Assembly: GCA_021399445.1 (NCBI GenBank)
Contig: JAJTUQ010000001.1
Span: forward strand, 3,844,001-3,908,000
Source of the DNA: Xylogone sp. PMI_703
Taxonomy: Eukaryota; Ascomycota; Leotiomycetes
DNA length: 64,000 bases
Reading direction: 5' to 3'
In this document: positions 1 to 11,471 of the stretch, piece after piece
How positions within the stretch are numbered: the stretch's first letter is position 1
Layout: every line of letters starts with the position of its first letter
The notes under the pieces: model-generated
Told to the model about the DNA's origin: nothing
Databases searched by the model: none
The model's input: the letters and a program-made list of their open reading frames with translations, nothing else
Made by a program: the position numbers and the translations under genes

Positions 1-171
1 CTGGATCTATACGTCGGTGAGACATATCAGACTGATGTGCCCGCGCTACTGGCAAGAATGGGTGTGTTTGGGGATCTGTTAAGAGATTTCAGAATTATAC
101 TGAAACTCTATTTTCATTACTTTTGCCAACCGTTCTGTTATTCTCTTAGTCACTATTTAAGAGTACAATGA
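1..171 (+). CDS. possible 3' end of a gene cut by the window edge
   Basis: Frame 1 is open from the first base to a TGA at 169-171 (56 codons). The stretch around codons 1-29 (DLYVGETYQTDVPALLARMG) reads like protein. The last part, rich in Phe and Tyr, is less convincing and could be read-through into an intron or UTR. I do not recognise the product. A short open frame at a window edge can arise by chance, so this is a weak call. Confidence 0.25.
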   Translation: MDLYVGETYQTDVPALLARMGVFGDLLRDFRIILKLYFHYFCQPFCYSLSHYLRVQ

Positions 172-512
172 CGCCTCGAGACATTCAAGTAATTACGAGA
201 TGTCACGCTTCGTCCAAGTAAAGTCTACGCCATCCTGTTTTGCAGAATCCTTCAAGAAATTTCATCTCGCAGATCTACCATCTCAACTATTGACACCAGT
301 TATCCGCAAGACACTGATCATGATACAACGCTGAATACTGATCCTTATCACTCCCTGTAACATCTTAGTACAGGCCTAACCATAAACTCCTGTGGGAGTA
401 ATACCAACCCATCAAAACCCCGCGACGCCGGTCAATGCTAGAGTACAGTCATACAAAGCTAAAGTACACCGAGAGAAATCCTATTTTGTAAGAAACTTTG
501 GAGCAGTAGTGA
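172..512. other. intergenic, no gene seen
   Basis: This lies downstream of PTA1, whose stop is at 513-515. I see no coding frame, repeat or RNA gene in it. It probably holds the PTA1 3' UTR. Confidence 0.5.
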
Positions 513-3074
513 TCACGCCGCCGTCAGAGCCACTCCGTTAGATTTCGCATTTTCACTGTGGTCGGGCCCCTTGATGGCTTCAGCGAAACCAGGCCGCCAC
601 TTGGAAAGATACTTCGCGGCAATAGGCTTAGCATCTTCATCTATGGCACGTTAGTGAAAATAGTATTGGATGAAAATATATTAACTTACAGGTATTCCAA
701 ATATCTTGTACAGCATCTAGAGCCATTTCCCTTGCCGGAGGCTTCATCATAACCAGGTATAAGAGGCTTGTCAACGCTAAATTGACCATCGCTGGATCTC
801 GACAGAGGCCTTTTACTCTGTCTAACATGTCGGAGTTCAAGGCCGGAATCTCACTCAAGAATCTTGTCAAGACTTTGTCTTTAGCATCGAGATAAGGAAC
901 AATGCCATCGAGGACCTTCAATGCCCACTTCTCATAATGTTGAGGAGCGTCTTGGCTATTCTTTTTCTGTACTTGATCATTATACCATTCTTCGCAGAGC
1001 CATGATACTGTAGTGTCAATCCGCTTTCTAAAGTCTTCCACGACATAGAGGTAGAGATACTCTCGGATACGGTCGGCAATCGATACTTGTGTGGGATGCT
1101 CATCTTTAATAGTGATCGATCCTTCCAAACCAGCCGTTGAACGTGTAGCCAATCGAGTCACAATAGTAAGCCAGGCATCTCTATCCTGCGTAGATGCTGC
1201 TAGTCGATTAATTCCGCCTTTAGTTCGTTTCGAGCTAACCTCTTCTAGAGATTGGATATGATTGAATATCTGGGCAACAGTCATCTGGCCAGCTTGAAGT
1301 GCTTGTTCCAGAGTAAGAGGCGGGGGTTGTGGCAGAGTGAACGGTCCAAGGGGCATATCCGGTTCAGCAGCTTTCTCGTCGGGTGGAGCATTGTCTAATT
1401 TATTTAGAATTTGCTCTGTATCCTCAGCAAGTTGGAAGTCCGGTTCATAATCGTCGTCATCTTCATCAACGCCTAACGGAGCGGTGTTAGGGTTGAGCAG
1501 TTCTGGTTGAGCGGTATTGAAAGATAATAATCGCCCACGGATTCCCTTTTGGACTGTGTTAATAAATGTGAATGGAGGACAATCGGATATATATACTCAC
1601 GTCTACTGCTTGGTTGATCGTCGCCGTTTCTATCTTTGACAGAATGGTAACACTGATTTTTACAACTAAATCCTGTGAAAGCTGTGAGACATCGAAGGCC
1701 TTCAATGCTTCGTCAGCGGTGACAGTAAATAACTCTGCAATTGTATGCGGTCCTGGTGCTAGAGGAGGAATGTGTATTGTCATGGGCGTAGGTGGCACTT
1801 GGGCACCAAGTCTCTGACGTTTAGCAGGGTCAAGAGCATCAATGGGCTCGGAGGGTCCTCGTTTCCTATTTGCCTCATCAAATATCTCCGTTCGTGAACG
1901 CATTAACCGTTCAATATGCTGCTGAATGCGTCCTGCCAGAGGATTTTGAGGGTCACTGTCCATTATCAGTACCCCGCAGATATGTAGATTAGGTGCAATC
2001 CATACCGCTTGCTTATGTGGATTAGGAGAGACCTAGTTGTCTTCTCCATAGATTTCACCATAACACGAAGCTTGGGGGTCATGGGAGAGTTGGCATGTTT
2101 CAAAGGGTTGAAATTTAAGATCACATTTAAGATCTTGTTAGAAATATGAGGGCGAGCACGAATTAAAATGGATAGAGAATTTAAGGTAGCATCCACAATT
2201 ACCGCATTGCTTGGCTTTGTTAGACTTTGGGGTTTACTCAGGCATACTATACTTACCTGCTATTTTCCTGAATCACAGACAGCATCCGATCCAATAGACC
2301 AGAAGATTCAGCCTCCAGATTCCTCGGCGGTATGAGGGGATGATTTTGAGGAACCATAACCAGGGATACTTCAAGAGAGCTACCCCGCTACAACATTCAA
2401 TCGTTAATCATAGTCCTATAACGTCTTGGAAAAGGGACTCATACTCGCGAATCAGCTTCAGGGCCTGCAGTTTGTACCAACACTACTCGCTGAGCAAATT
2501 TTATACAGCATATTCGTACACCTGGTAAGGCAGAATCCCACATCCGGAGAATTCTCGATTTGATAGCTTGCATGCGATCCCATGTCGTGGTGTCGTAAGG
2601 ATTGTTTATACTGTTAGCATGGAGTCAGTGTCAAACGTACACATAAGCAATTCTTGTTTTGCTTAGAAAAGTATGTGTACGGATATCGTAGATTCACTAG
2701 CATAGGGGTAAAAATCAGAGACTCCGTCCAACGTACATCCATCTAAAAACCAAGGGGTATATGCTCGCCGCGGCTTGCACAACGCTCTTCACGACAGTAC
2801 TATCTTCGTGTGGATTTTCAATCATAGACTTCAGTGTATCCAGAACTATCAAACTCAGCGACTCCTTTTCAGGCACAGGCAATGTTGGACTGGCAAAGGT
2901 TTCTGCAAGAAAGTCTGCACCCCATCGTCGAAGCTCAACCCGTGCAGATGGTCCTATGATAGGCAATATGGACTGAATAATTTGTGGGTAGTAATGCGAA
3001 TCTCCTAATACAAGTTTCCTAGCCTCTTCAAGTTGTTTTATCTGCTGCTCAACTGACGGCACTGGAGCTGCCAT
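513..3074 (-). CDS. PTA1: mRNA cleavage/polyadenylation factor subunit Pta1 (symplekin family)
   Basis: Scaffold subunit of the nuclear cleavage and polyadenylation factor, the fungal counterpart of symplekin. Seven exons fit: 2737-3074, 2445-2610, 2257-2387, 2006-2209, 1601-1955, 690-1545 and 513-640. They join in phase to 725 aa, in the usual Pta1 size range. The symplekin/PTA1 N-terminal helical-repeat domain covers roughly residues 60-330, including the DTTTWDRMQAIKSRILRMWD and HISNKILNVILNFNPL segments. A charged and proline-rich linker near residues 340-420 contains PAKRQRLG. The C-terminus ends near AAKYLSKWRPGFAEAIKG. The start ATG at 3072-3074 is the first in frame. The gene is divergent from COA3 across about 336 bases. 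The identification rests on family recall of these segments. Confidence 0.88.
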
Positions 3075-3410
3075 CGTAACTGACTCTCAGCACCTTCGAC
3101 AAGATTTCAACATGGAAAGGGAGCATCAATTTGGATGTGGTTCTGTCGTACTTAATGGTGTAGGAGCGTCATTCACTACAAACTAGATTGGATGCGATTG
3201 TGGTTGGCTAAGAAATGGTCTGAAATTTGGGGAGTGATGAGAAACGCGCTTTCAAAAGTTCAAGATTGATGCGCGACGTCAACTTGGAAGCTCTATTGCG
3301 GTTGGTGATGGTCCGTGCACATCTGCTAGGCTCGCAAGGCTAATATCTGCTTCAAAGAAATGGCCCGTTTAAACACCACATCATACGGTCACCTCTCTAA
3401 CATTTGCACG
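3075..3410. promoter_or_regulatory. divergent PTA1/COA3 promoter region
   Basis: 336 bases separate the two divergent start codons. There is no coding frame. The interval must hold both promoters. I cannot assign a TATA box or factor site with confidence. Confidence 0.5.
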
Positions 3411-3759
3411 ATGCCAATGTGAGTTTGACATGTACTACTGTAGTATTATAATTGCACAATCTGTTAATATAAGACTAGTTTACCACGGTCGTCGTATTAC
3501 GACAAGGACTACAAACCATCAGCTGCTCTCATCCGAGCAAGGCGACCATATCTTGTTAAGAATACCCTAACTGGCGCCGGAATTTTTGCATTTGCAATTG
3601 GTGTCTGTACGTATACAGCAAATGCTTTGATGCAAGTGGTACTTACGTCTTATTCAAGATGCTTTTACAATGAGAGCGGTATCCCAGGACGAATTCGAAG
3701 ATGTTAAAGTTCCACCAGCACCAACAGAGACCCTAGTCACTAGGGCAGCGTCCAAATAG
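3411..3759 (+). CDS. COA3: cytochrome c oxidase assembly factor 3, mitochondrial
   Basis: Small inner-membrane protein that, in yeast, works with Cox14 and Mss51 in Cox1 translation feedback and complex IV assembly. Three exons fit: 3411-3418 (only 8 bases), 3479-3606 and 3659-3759. They join to 78 aa, a typical length. The family signature is visible: SYYDKDYKPSAALIRARRPY, then the transmembrane segment around residues 36-55 (NTLTGAGIFAFAIGVYAFTM), then an acidic/proline tail ending in AASK. All splice borders are GT...AG and the frame closes exactly. The gene converges with the DEP1-like gene. Confidence 0.88.
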
Positions 3760-4115
3760 GCATGGAAATAGCTAGATAAAGTCTATGGGTATTTATTAGA
3801 TCCACTGTGCTTGTATAAATAGGAATAGATAACTGGGGGAGTTTATGTGCGGTCACTTCAATGGTATAACTGGCGTACGGCTTGAAACAAACTCCAATTC
3901 GGATCTTTTTTGAGACGAGTTTCATGAGCAATGTCTTAAGATTATAAATACAGGTATCAACAGGAAGCAAAGTGCCATTGCCAATTCCGAGTCGTGAACT
4001 ACATCACTCTATACAAGATGAAAGCGCCAGCCTCCCAAATAACCTTGGATGCCAATTATTTTGGCTAAATCCTCCCTTATGTACCCACACTGGACTAAAA
4101 CGTCAAATAAATGCG
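3760..4115. other. convergent 3' intergenic region
   Basis: Between the stops of COA3 (plus) and the DEP1-like gene (minus). No gene is seen; both 3' UTRs should fall here. Confidence 0.5.
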
Positions 4116-6392
4116 TTATGATAACACCGAAAACTCCCTAGGCCCTCCAACATTTGCAACCTGCGAAACTTGAAGAGAACCGTTCGAAGAGAGGTCCGGA
4201 TTGACTCCATGTAAACGAGCCTGTTCCGATATAGACTGCGGCGGTCGACTTTGTTGTGGAGAGGTCTGCCGGCTGCCCAATGGCGAGGGAGCAATTGAGT
4301 GTGGATGCGTAGAATTTGCAAATGCGTTGTGGGGAGAGACACGCCCACCAGACATTGCTACACCATTGGTCTGTGATAATATGGCAGGCTGTGAGCTAGA
4401 GAAGGTACCAGATATTGGACCGCTGCTGCCAGGTTGATGTGAGTGACGGCGGGGCAACCCTTGTTGGGGGAAGGGACTCTTGGTTCGAGGTGCTTGCTGA
4501 ACTGATGCCTGACGTTGCAATAGGTGTGCATGTGATGGGTGCTGAGGATTCGCCCACGGCGTTTGTTCGATAAACTGTTCTTCTGCTGGTTTGAACACAG
4601 AAGTTGATCCAGCAGTCCTGAGAGCAGCAAGCTCTTGGAGCGGTAAACCTGGACGTTGGTGCTGCTTGCTCTGTTGTTTTGTTCGCTAACATTAAAGTCA
4701 GCCTGTAACTTGCATGATCGACGTAACCATAGAGCACAGAGTACTCACTCCCATCTTTTCTAGATCCTCCTCAACTTCTGACTGTGTAGCAGAAACCATT
4801 GGTGGTGCGGCTGGGAATCCAACATATTTCGCCACTCCTGAGAGTATTGAAACCTCATTGTTGTATGCAATTTGCTGCAGTACCTGCTGCGACCGCCGAG
4901 TTGGGAATTTCAGGGAATAGTCCGGTACACTACCGGCATAACTTCGTCTATCGTGCTGTATTTCGTACCACTGTTTCCCCAGCTGCTCAAGCTTCTTTTC
5001 TCGAACATCACGCACGTCTTGATGGTATTGAACCAAAATCTGGCTCCTCCTTGCGACTGCATAATTTCTTAAACTCTGTAGCTCATACTTCCGCAGATTT
5101 TCAGATATCCGAAGCTTTTCATCTCTCCTCGCATCAATACATTTCATCATGGCTAAATATTCGGGATGAGTGGGCTTGTCCTGTCGAAGCATTGCCTCCT
5201 CTTTATTCAACTGCTCGAGTCTCTCCTCGTATAATCTGATTGATATAGTTAGACATGTTAAGACATCCAAATTAACTAAATCTAGCATACCTATCCCTGA
5301 AAGTCGTGAACTGACGTTCTATGGTGCTTAACTGCTCCATGGCGATTCTCTTCTTTTCTACTAACCCCCATGTTAGCTTGCTTCTTCGGCCTATTGATGA
5401 CACGCAAGCTACTTACGCTCCTCTTCATTCTTCAGTGCAGCTTCCGCTTCATCGTCTCCTTCTACATCAACATTGTCTTCTTCGCCATTTCTAAGTTCGT
5501 CTTCACCGTTAACTCCTGCATCCTCATCCGCAGGCGTCTCGGGAGTATCTTCGTGACCTTGAACGCCATTTTCTGGCCCCTTTCTCTTCTTACGACCTCT
5601 TTTTCTTGCGGAGACAGGAACCTCGACCGTTTCTATGTTGTCATCAGGTGCGACAGCTTCCTCATGTTCATCAGGATCGTCGTGCGTCTCCTCATCATGT
5701 GCTTCGGCAGCCTCATCGGCCGTTATATTTCCACTCATGGGGTTGGAAGTATCCACTTCTTCGTCATGGTGGGTATCATCATCAATTGTGTATTCGTCGA
5801 CTCGGGGTATTGAACCTGTCCTCTTTCGTAATGGGGCATCGGAGTCATCTTCAACAGTGCTCTCTATCATGATAGACCGCTTGCGTTTTCTTGTTTCAGT
5901 TTCGACAGACGTAGACTTCTTGACCTCTTCCGTTGAATCTTCTAACGAGGTGGACACAATTACAGCGCCATTTTCCCCATCTTCGTGAGCTAAGCTTTTC
6001 GGAGACCCGTTCGCTGACATGTCCGCCTCCGATAATGGTTCATCATCGTCTTCATCTTCGACATCTTCAATGGTAAGCTGCTTGTTAAGCTTACTTGGGC
6101 TGCGTTCATAAGTATGGCTGTCGCTGCGGGAGTTAAGAACAACGTTCTTCTGCTTGCGTACTTGGGGGGAGTTTTCTAATCGTTCTGTCTCAGCTTCAGA
6201 ATCGTGCTCGTCGGACTCATTGCTAAGCTCCGAGACCTCTCCATCATCTTCATCTGGCTCTGCATCTTTGTCTTCAATCTCACTCAAGCTGCTAGAGCCG
6301 TCAACTTCAATGTCGCTGAGCTCATCCTGGGACCCATCCTCAACAGCGGGCTGCACAGTGGTGTCACCTTTTGGTTCTATGACGTCGCCCAT
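4116..6392 (-). CDS. DEP1: Sds3/Dep1-family subunit of the Rpd3 histone deacetylase complex
   Basis: Predicted chromatin regulator of the Sds3-like family (Sds3, Dep1, BRMS1), which are subunits of large Rpd3-type deacetylase complexes. Four exons fit: 5417-6392, 5291-5357 (an acceptor three bases upstream is equally possible), 4749-5235 and 4116-4685, giving about 699 aa. The first 325 residues are very acidic and Ser-rich, with basic nuclear-localisation-like clusters (ETRKRKRS, SARKRGRKKRKG). The Sds3-like helical domain follows at about residues 335-480 (EQLSTIERQFTTFRDR, YEERLEQLNKEEAML, KYELQSLRNYAVARRSQIL). The C-terminal third is Pro/Ser/Gln-rich and ends in GGPREFSVLS. The long acidic N-terminus favours Dep1 over Sds3, but the family is surer than the symbol. 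The gene is divergent from NOP12. Confidence 0.78.
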
Positions 6393-6832
6393 CGCACACT
6401 CAATATTAGTATAGGCCCAAGACTAGTCGGATCGAGGCTCTAATCACATAACCCGCTGTTAAATTGCGCGTCGGAATTAGTTCGCGAGAATGGTTGTATG
6501 AGTGTTGTGTGCCTGCGGGAGAACCTTTAGTGAAATAGCATTCAGTAACTAAATTCGTCTGTTTGGACATGTAGAAGCTGTGATAATGATGGTAATATCA
6601 TAAAAATTCGTTGCAAGTCCTCCACAAGCCCTAAGTGTAGGTGTGGTTGAGGAGACAACACTGGCAGACCGGGACTTTCAAATCACCTCCTCCGGCGCGA
6701 TCAGTGACCGCCCAGATAACGCTAGATCCACACTAGCAACGGCAATCGCCGAGCAAGGTCCTAAACTTTTCTGCACGACAAAATATCTCGAAATTTCCCA
6801 GATTGGATAATTTGTTAGTTATTTTCTCTAAA
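6393..6832. promoter_or_regulatory. divergent DEP1-like/NOP12 promoter region
   Basis: 440 bases between two divergent start codons with no coding frame of note. No specific factor site is assigned. Confidence 0.5.
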
Positions 6833-8749
6833 ATGGGGAAACAGAGTCGCAGAGAAGAGAGCACAGCTGTGACAAAGAGCAACGGCAATGAAAATGCAGA
6901 ACAGCCTCTGTTGGTCAACAATAAAGCAGTCGACCCAGACTTAGCTCAACTGTTTGCTTCAAGCGTAAGTTCTTGCTGCATTGAAGAAAATAAATGCTAA
7001 CAACCAGAAGTCCGGGCCTGTTCAAGCGCCTCCAATATCCCGTTATGGGGACAATCCACGTTCGAGTAGACAACGAAAAGAGGACCGGGCATTGGAAGCT
7101 GAGGTAATTGGTGAAGAAGAAGAACTAAGTAGTATAGATGGGGATATTGAAGATGCAGATGTAATGGATTTATATGATGATAATGATGAATTTCGGAAAC
7201 CATTGGCATTAGATGATCTTATTACATCTAAAACTAACAAAAAAGAAAAGAAACGAAAGAGGAAGGAAGAAGATGGTGTTGAAGAGAAATACATGAAGCG
7301 TTTAGTCAGAGAAGAGCAGAAGGAGGAGGAAGAGCGACAAGCAGAGAGAAGACTCAAAAGACAAAAGGTAGCAACAGAGCAAGAAGAACACGGTTCCGGC
7401 AATGAAACCGACGAAGGCGAGGGCGTCGCCGTTAGCGAAAGCGATGACGAAGAGGGCGGTGACGACGAAGATGATGAGAATAGCGAACAAGATATCGTTG
7501 TTACCAAAAGCAAAAATGCAGATGATTCCGAAGAAGCCAAGACTATATTTACCCAAGACGACATACCCATGCACGAGTCATTAGAACCGAACAAAGATGC
7601 AACTGAGATCGAAAAGGCGTCTCGAACTGTCTTCTTAGCTAATGTTTCAATTGAAGCAATAAGATCAAAGGCCGCCAAGAAATCTTTACTAGCCCACATG
7701 GGATCTTTCTTAGATTCTTTGCCAGAACCTCCCGAAGGTAAACCAAAGCACAAAGTGGAATCTATACGGTTTCGCTCAACGGCGTTTGCGGGCATGTCAT
7801 TACCCAAGAAGGCCGCATTTGCTAAAAAGGAACTAATGGAAGCAACCACTAAGAGCACGAATGCTTATGTAGTATACTCTACAGCATACGCTGCTAGAGA
7901 AGCCGTCAAAAGACTTAATGGCAGCATAGTGCTGGATCGACACCTTAGAGTGGATGGTGTTGCACATCCCTCTAAGATTGACCACCGTCGTTGCGTTTTT
8001 GTCGGTAATTTGGGGTTTGTGGATGACGAAAGCTTGCTCGATAAAGATGGCGAGAATGAGAGGAAGCGCTCCAAGGTGCCTTCGGATATCGAAGAGGGTC
8101 TTTGGAGACAATTTGGCAAAGCAGGATCTGTGGAAAGTGTGCGCGTCATTCGGGACGAAAAGACCAGAGTAGGAAAAGGTTTTGCATATGTCCAGTTCCA
8201 TGTGGGTGATATGCCGTACCCTTTCAAATATCGCATGCTAATCATTCGAACTAGGACCCTAATTCTGTCGAAACCGCACTCCTTTTCGATGACAAAAAGT
8301 ATCCACCAATGTTACCACGCATTCTTCGCGTGGTTCGAGCTAAGTCAATTCATAAGACTGCACTGGCCCAACAATCACGTCGTTCCTCGAAGTCTCTAGC
8401 AAACAACACTACCAGGGGAATATCCAGTAATGGAAGCGTCTATAAGCCAAAGATCTCATCCCAACAAGCATCGCTTCAAGGACGAGCTAGCAGACTTCTT
8501 GGAAAGGCAGGGGCGGCAAATTTCAGAAAATCAGAGGGCGGACATAGTGAAAATATTAAGAAACCACCAGGGTTAGAGGGGATCGCAAAGACACCAGAGA
8601 CCATCGTCTTTGAAGGTTTCAGAGCAAGTGCGAAATCCGGTAAGCCCAAAGACTTGAAAATGGGTGGTGGCGGTAAAAAGAAGGGTAAGCCGAAAACTAG
8701 GAGCAGCAGAAGAGCTGCTGAGTGGAAAAAATCCGGCAGTCGAAAGTAG
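6833..8749 (+). CDS. NOP12: nucleolar RNA-binding protein Nop12
   Basis: Nucleolar protein for 60S ribosomal subunit maturation (in yeast, pre-25S rRNA processing). Three exons, 6833-6964, 7008-8201 and 8255-8749, join to 606 aa. The N-terminal half is highly charged (runs such as [13 protein letters not shown], then a long Asp/Glu-rich stretch near residues 155-195). The first RRM starts near residue 240 ([13 protein letters not shown]). The second RRM starts near residue 365, with RNP2 CVFVGNLGF and RNP1 GKGFAYVQF. Intron 2 follows directly after RNP1. The C-terminus is Lys/Gly/Arg-rich and ends KKSGSRK. The ATG at 6833 is preferred over an upstream in-frame ATG at 6803 because MGKQSRREE is the usual type of start; the upstream one remains possible. 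Confidence 0.88.
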
Positions 8750-9644
8750 AAGCAAACAATTAGTGTAATAGCTTACCAAATCTGGCCAATTTTAACTAAT
8801 ATAGAACCATTATGGCTAGTATTCAACCAATATACCCGTCTTGATCTATGATTTAGTGCCTGAATCATAATCTGGGGTTGTTTTTAAGTATCTGTGCTTC
8901 CATGACCAGGCAGAACCCCGCTCCTTTCAAAATTCGAATGCGGACTTCAATACCCACAGGCACATCCAGCCACAATCTACTTAGAAAAGAACAAGTAGTA
9001 GCCGCTAGATGAAAATAAGCAGACTGGATCATAGTGATCCAAATAATAAATAGGCCTGCTTGTTGTGGCCCGCACCTTCGCTATGCCGCTCGTTCGTTAA
9101 ACAATCTATCCGGTCACTTTATCAAGATTTATCGAGAGCTTAGGCAGTTGAAAGCATTGTCTCGATATCTTTTTAAAAAGGTGGAATATTCATAGCTGTA
9201 GTAGAAAATAGGTCGCAGTAGACTAAGGGCTTTCTGGTAGAATGCTACAAAGAGTTAGCTACCATAAACGAACCTTTCTATGCTCTAAGCCTAGTGGCAA
9301 ATTACTAGCTTCAAGGGGAAGCCAGGACAAACTCGGCACTTAAAAGTAGGCATCGTAACCTTGGTTTATTCATTCTGTGACTGGCATTATTGCTTTTTGG
9401 AAGTCAGCTACCTACGCGGCTGGATAATGATAGGAGGCCATCTATAATTAATCACTCTGTCGCTAAATGCCGACGGCTTGACAGTCAGGTACGTCTCAGC
9501 TCGTCACCGGAGCTCAGTCATAACTATACCTTAGGTCTATAATATTCCGTTGTCTACCTAGAGGGACCCGGCTTAACCTCCAGATTTGGTCGTTATCTCA
9601 AAATATATGCTTTATGATCATAAGACACTTCTGTGAGTACCGTA
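8750..9644. other. intergenic, no gene seen
   Basis: 895 bases between the convergent NOP12 and HPM1 genes. Stops are dense in all frames and I see no RNA gene, repeat array or transposon motif. It should hold both 3' UTRs. Confidence 0.5.
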
Positions 9645-10785
9645 CTATTTCGTTCTTACTTCAACAACCTCTCTCCTAACCCCGTCGCTCTCCTCTCGAA
9701 TTCTAGTGGCGGTTCCTCCCCTTTTGATGACACATTGGATAAAATCCTCCATCGAGCCGCCCACTCCAAAATATACGGTCTTAGCGCCGACAAGAGCAGC
9801 TCCTGACCCAGGAATTTGCAATGTGGAGAGAATTTCCATCACAGTCTCAGCAAAGGACCCTAATGCCGTAGGAGAGTAGATCGTCTCTGCTCCCAGAATA
9901 GTCAGTGGATATTCAGCATTGGAGCACCATTTTTGAGTAATCTGAACAAATTCTGGACTCCAGGCTCCAGAGAAGAATGACAAAGCCACCGATCTTTTTT
10001 TTAGATCCTCTTTGAACTGGCCGACTGTATCTTCATCTATCTCAAATTCCCCCTCTTCCTCCCAATGTGCCATATTTTTACAGTAGGCCCATGTGAGAAG
10101 GACGTTTGGTAGAGTGACTAGACGAAGAACCGTAGGATTATAGTCTGCAAAGCCAAGCTCGAGAGTCTGGTCAATATTGACCTGTGCAGATATGTGCCAT
10201 TGAAAAGTGGCAAGAGAAGGGAGGGCTGTTCCACATCCCAGCTAGACACTCATTCGTTAAAACCTTACATTGGGGATATATTTGGTAAAAGCATACCTCC
10301 AAGATTCTCTTCCCTCCCCAATTACGTCGTGCATCTTGGGACAGTGTCTGTATACTATTGGCCGCAAGGACCTTCACCAGATCAATAGAGCTCTCCCAGC
10401 TCTTGAAACCGCCTTCATAAACACCAGTTTTAATATCGTCGTTCTTTAAATTACTCAGCCCCTCATCATCTTGTTCTGCCATCAACTGGACTCTAACATC
10501 CCAAAGCTCGCGTCTTGGAAGCCGCATTTCCTGACCATCATCTAACTGCACTAATAGTGTAGAATATGATATTGTCGATGGTAAACTTTCTAGAAGACTT
10601 TCTAAAGAGTGACATTTTGGACGTAAAAGGGGTTGCCCCGCAACAGGGAAGGCACTATTATTTCCGGCCGGGGATCGTCGAAGGCTTCCTGTCTCTACGG
10701 CATGAGATCTCCCACTAGATAATGCTTGTGATTCTTCAGTGTCATCTATATCATCCCCCGTGAAAGAGAATGAGAAAGCCGACAT
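9645..10785 (-). CDS. HPM1: protein-histidine N-methyltransferase (Hpm1/METTL18 type)
   Basis: SAM-dependent methyltransferase of the Hpm1/METTL18 family, which methylates a histidine of ribosomal protein uL3 (Rpl3 in yeast). Two exons, 10297-10785 and 9645-10241, join in phase 0 to 361 aa. The start MSAFSFSFTGDDIDD is characteristic of fungal Hpm1. The conserved YEGGFKSWESSIDLVKVL precedes motif I, LELGCGTALP, which is rebuilt across the intron at about residues 162-172. Later segments include LTWAYCKNMAHWEEEGEFEI and the acidic/aromatic FFSGAWSPEFVQIT. The product may join ribosome biogenesis with NOP12 and NUFIP-like proteins encoded nearby, but no operon-like link is implied. Confidence 0.85.
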
Positions 10786-11471
10786 TGTCTCACTTATACG
10801 CCATCAAGAAGCTAAAGCAGTTCAAGGGCAAAATTATTCAGAAAGTCCAGCGGCAGAATTAGGCGGAGTACAACGGCAGTATTAGATCATAGATAAGAGA
10901 TAAGAGTCAGCCTTGTAAGCCTTGCCCATTTTGCGTGCTAATGAATAGTGTTACATTGTCAAAACATGAGTTTTAGGGATACACGATATGAAATACTCCT
11001 AGACTGGTCTTAATAATTCAAATTTACACTGGAAAGGAGACAACGCTTTTAATATAATAGCAATTACTTTCTATCAATAATCCTCTTCAATACGCCCTAG
11101 CACATCATCATGGCTAATCTTTAGTAATAGATATCTCATTTCGATGTCAAAGTATCCTAGTAGCTCGACCATGCACATAGATAGTCCGGACTCCTGTTCT
11201 GTAGTATTATTAAGACCCATTGGTTTTTCCAACCGAAACTAAAGCCTTATATCCTGATATTCAAATATCTAACTCTTGGAAGATAATTAAAGCATTGAAC
11301 TCCGCAGCACAAGAATGAGAAATTAGATTTCTTCAGTTAACCCATGCCAAGTCCATTTATTAGGCTTCATGCAACGCCAGTATGTTGCGTTGTAGCGTTT
11401 AATCCATGACTCAAGTCACCGTGGCTGATATACTAGAATAGGTGACTAATTGCATCGTAGGTTATAGATTA
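10786..11471. other. intergenic, no gene seen
   Basis: 686 AT-rich bases between HPM1 and the zinc-cluster gene, both on the minus strand. It must contain the HPM1 promoter and the 3' end of the regulator gene. No coding frame or repeat stands out. Confidence 0.5.

Noticed and set aside
5370..5813. 147-codon plus-strand frame opposite the DEP1-like gene
   Set aside because: It is the antisense of an acidic low-complexity region, giving artificial hydrophobic sequence.
7043..7858. 271-codon minus-strand frame opposite NOP12
   Set aside because: Antisense shadow of the charged NOP12 N-terminus, rich in Ser and Leu without motifs.
8750..9644. Possible tRNA or 5S gene in this intergenic region
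   Set aside because: I found no GGTTCRANNC-type B box paired with an A box, and no foldable cloverleaf by eye.
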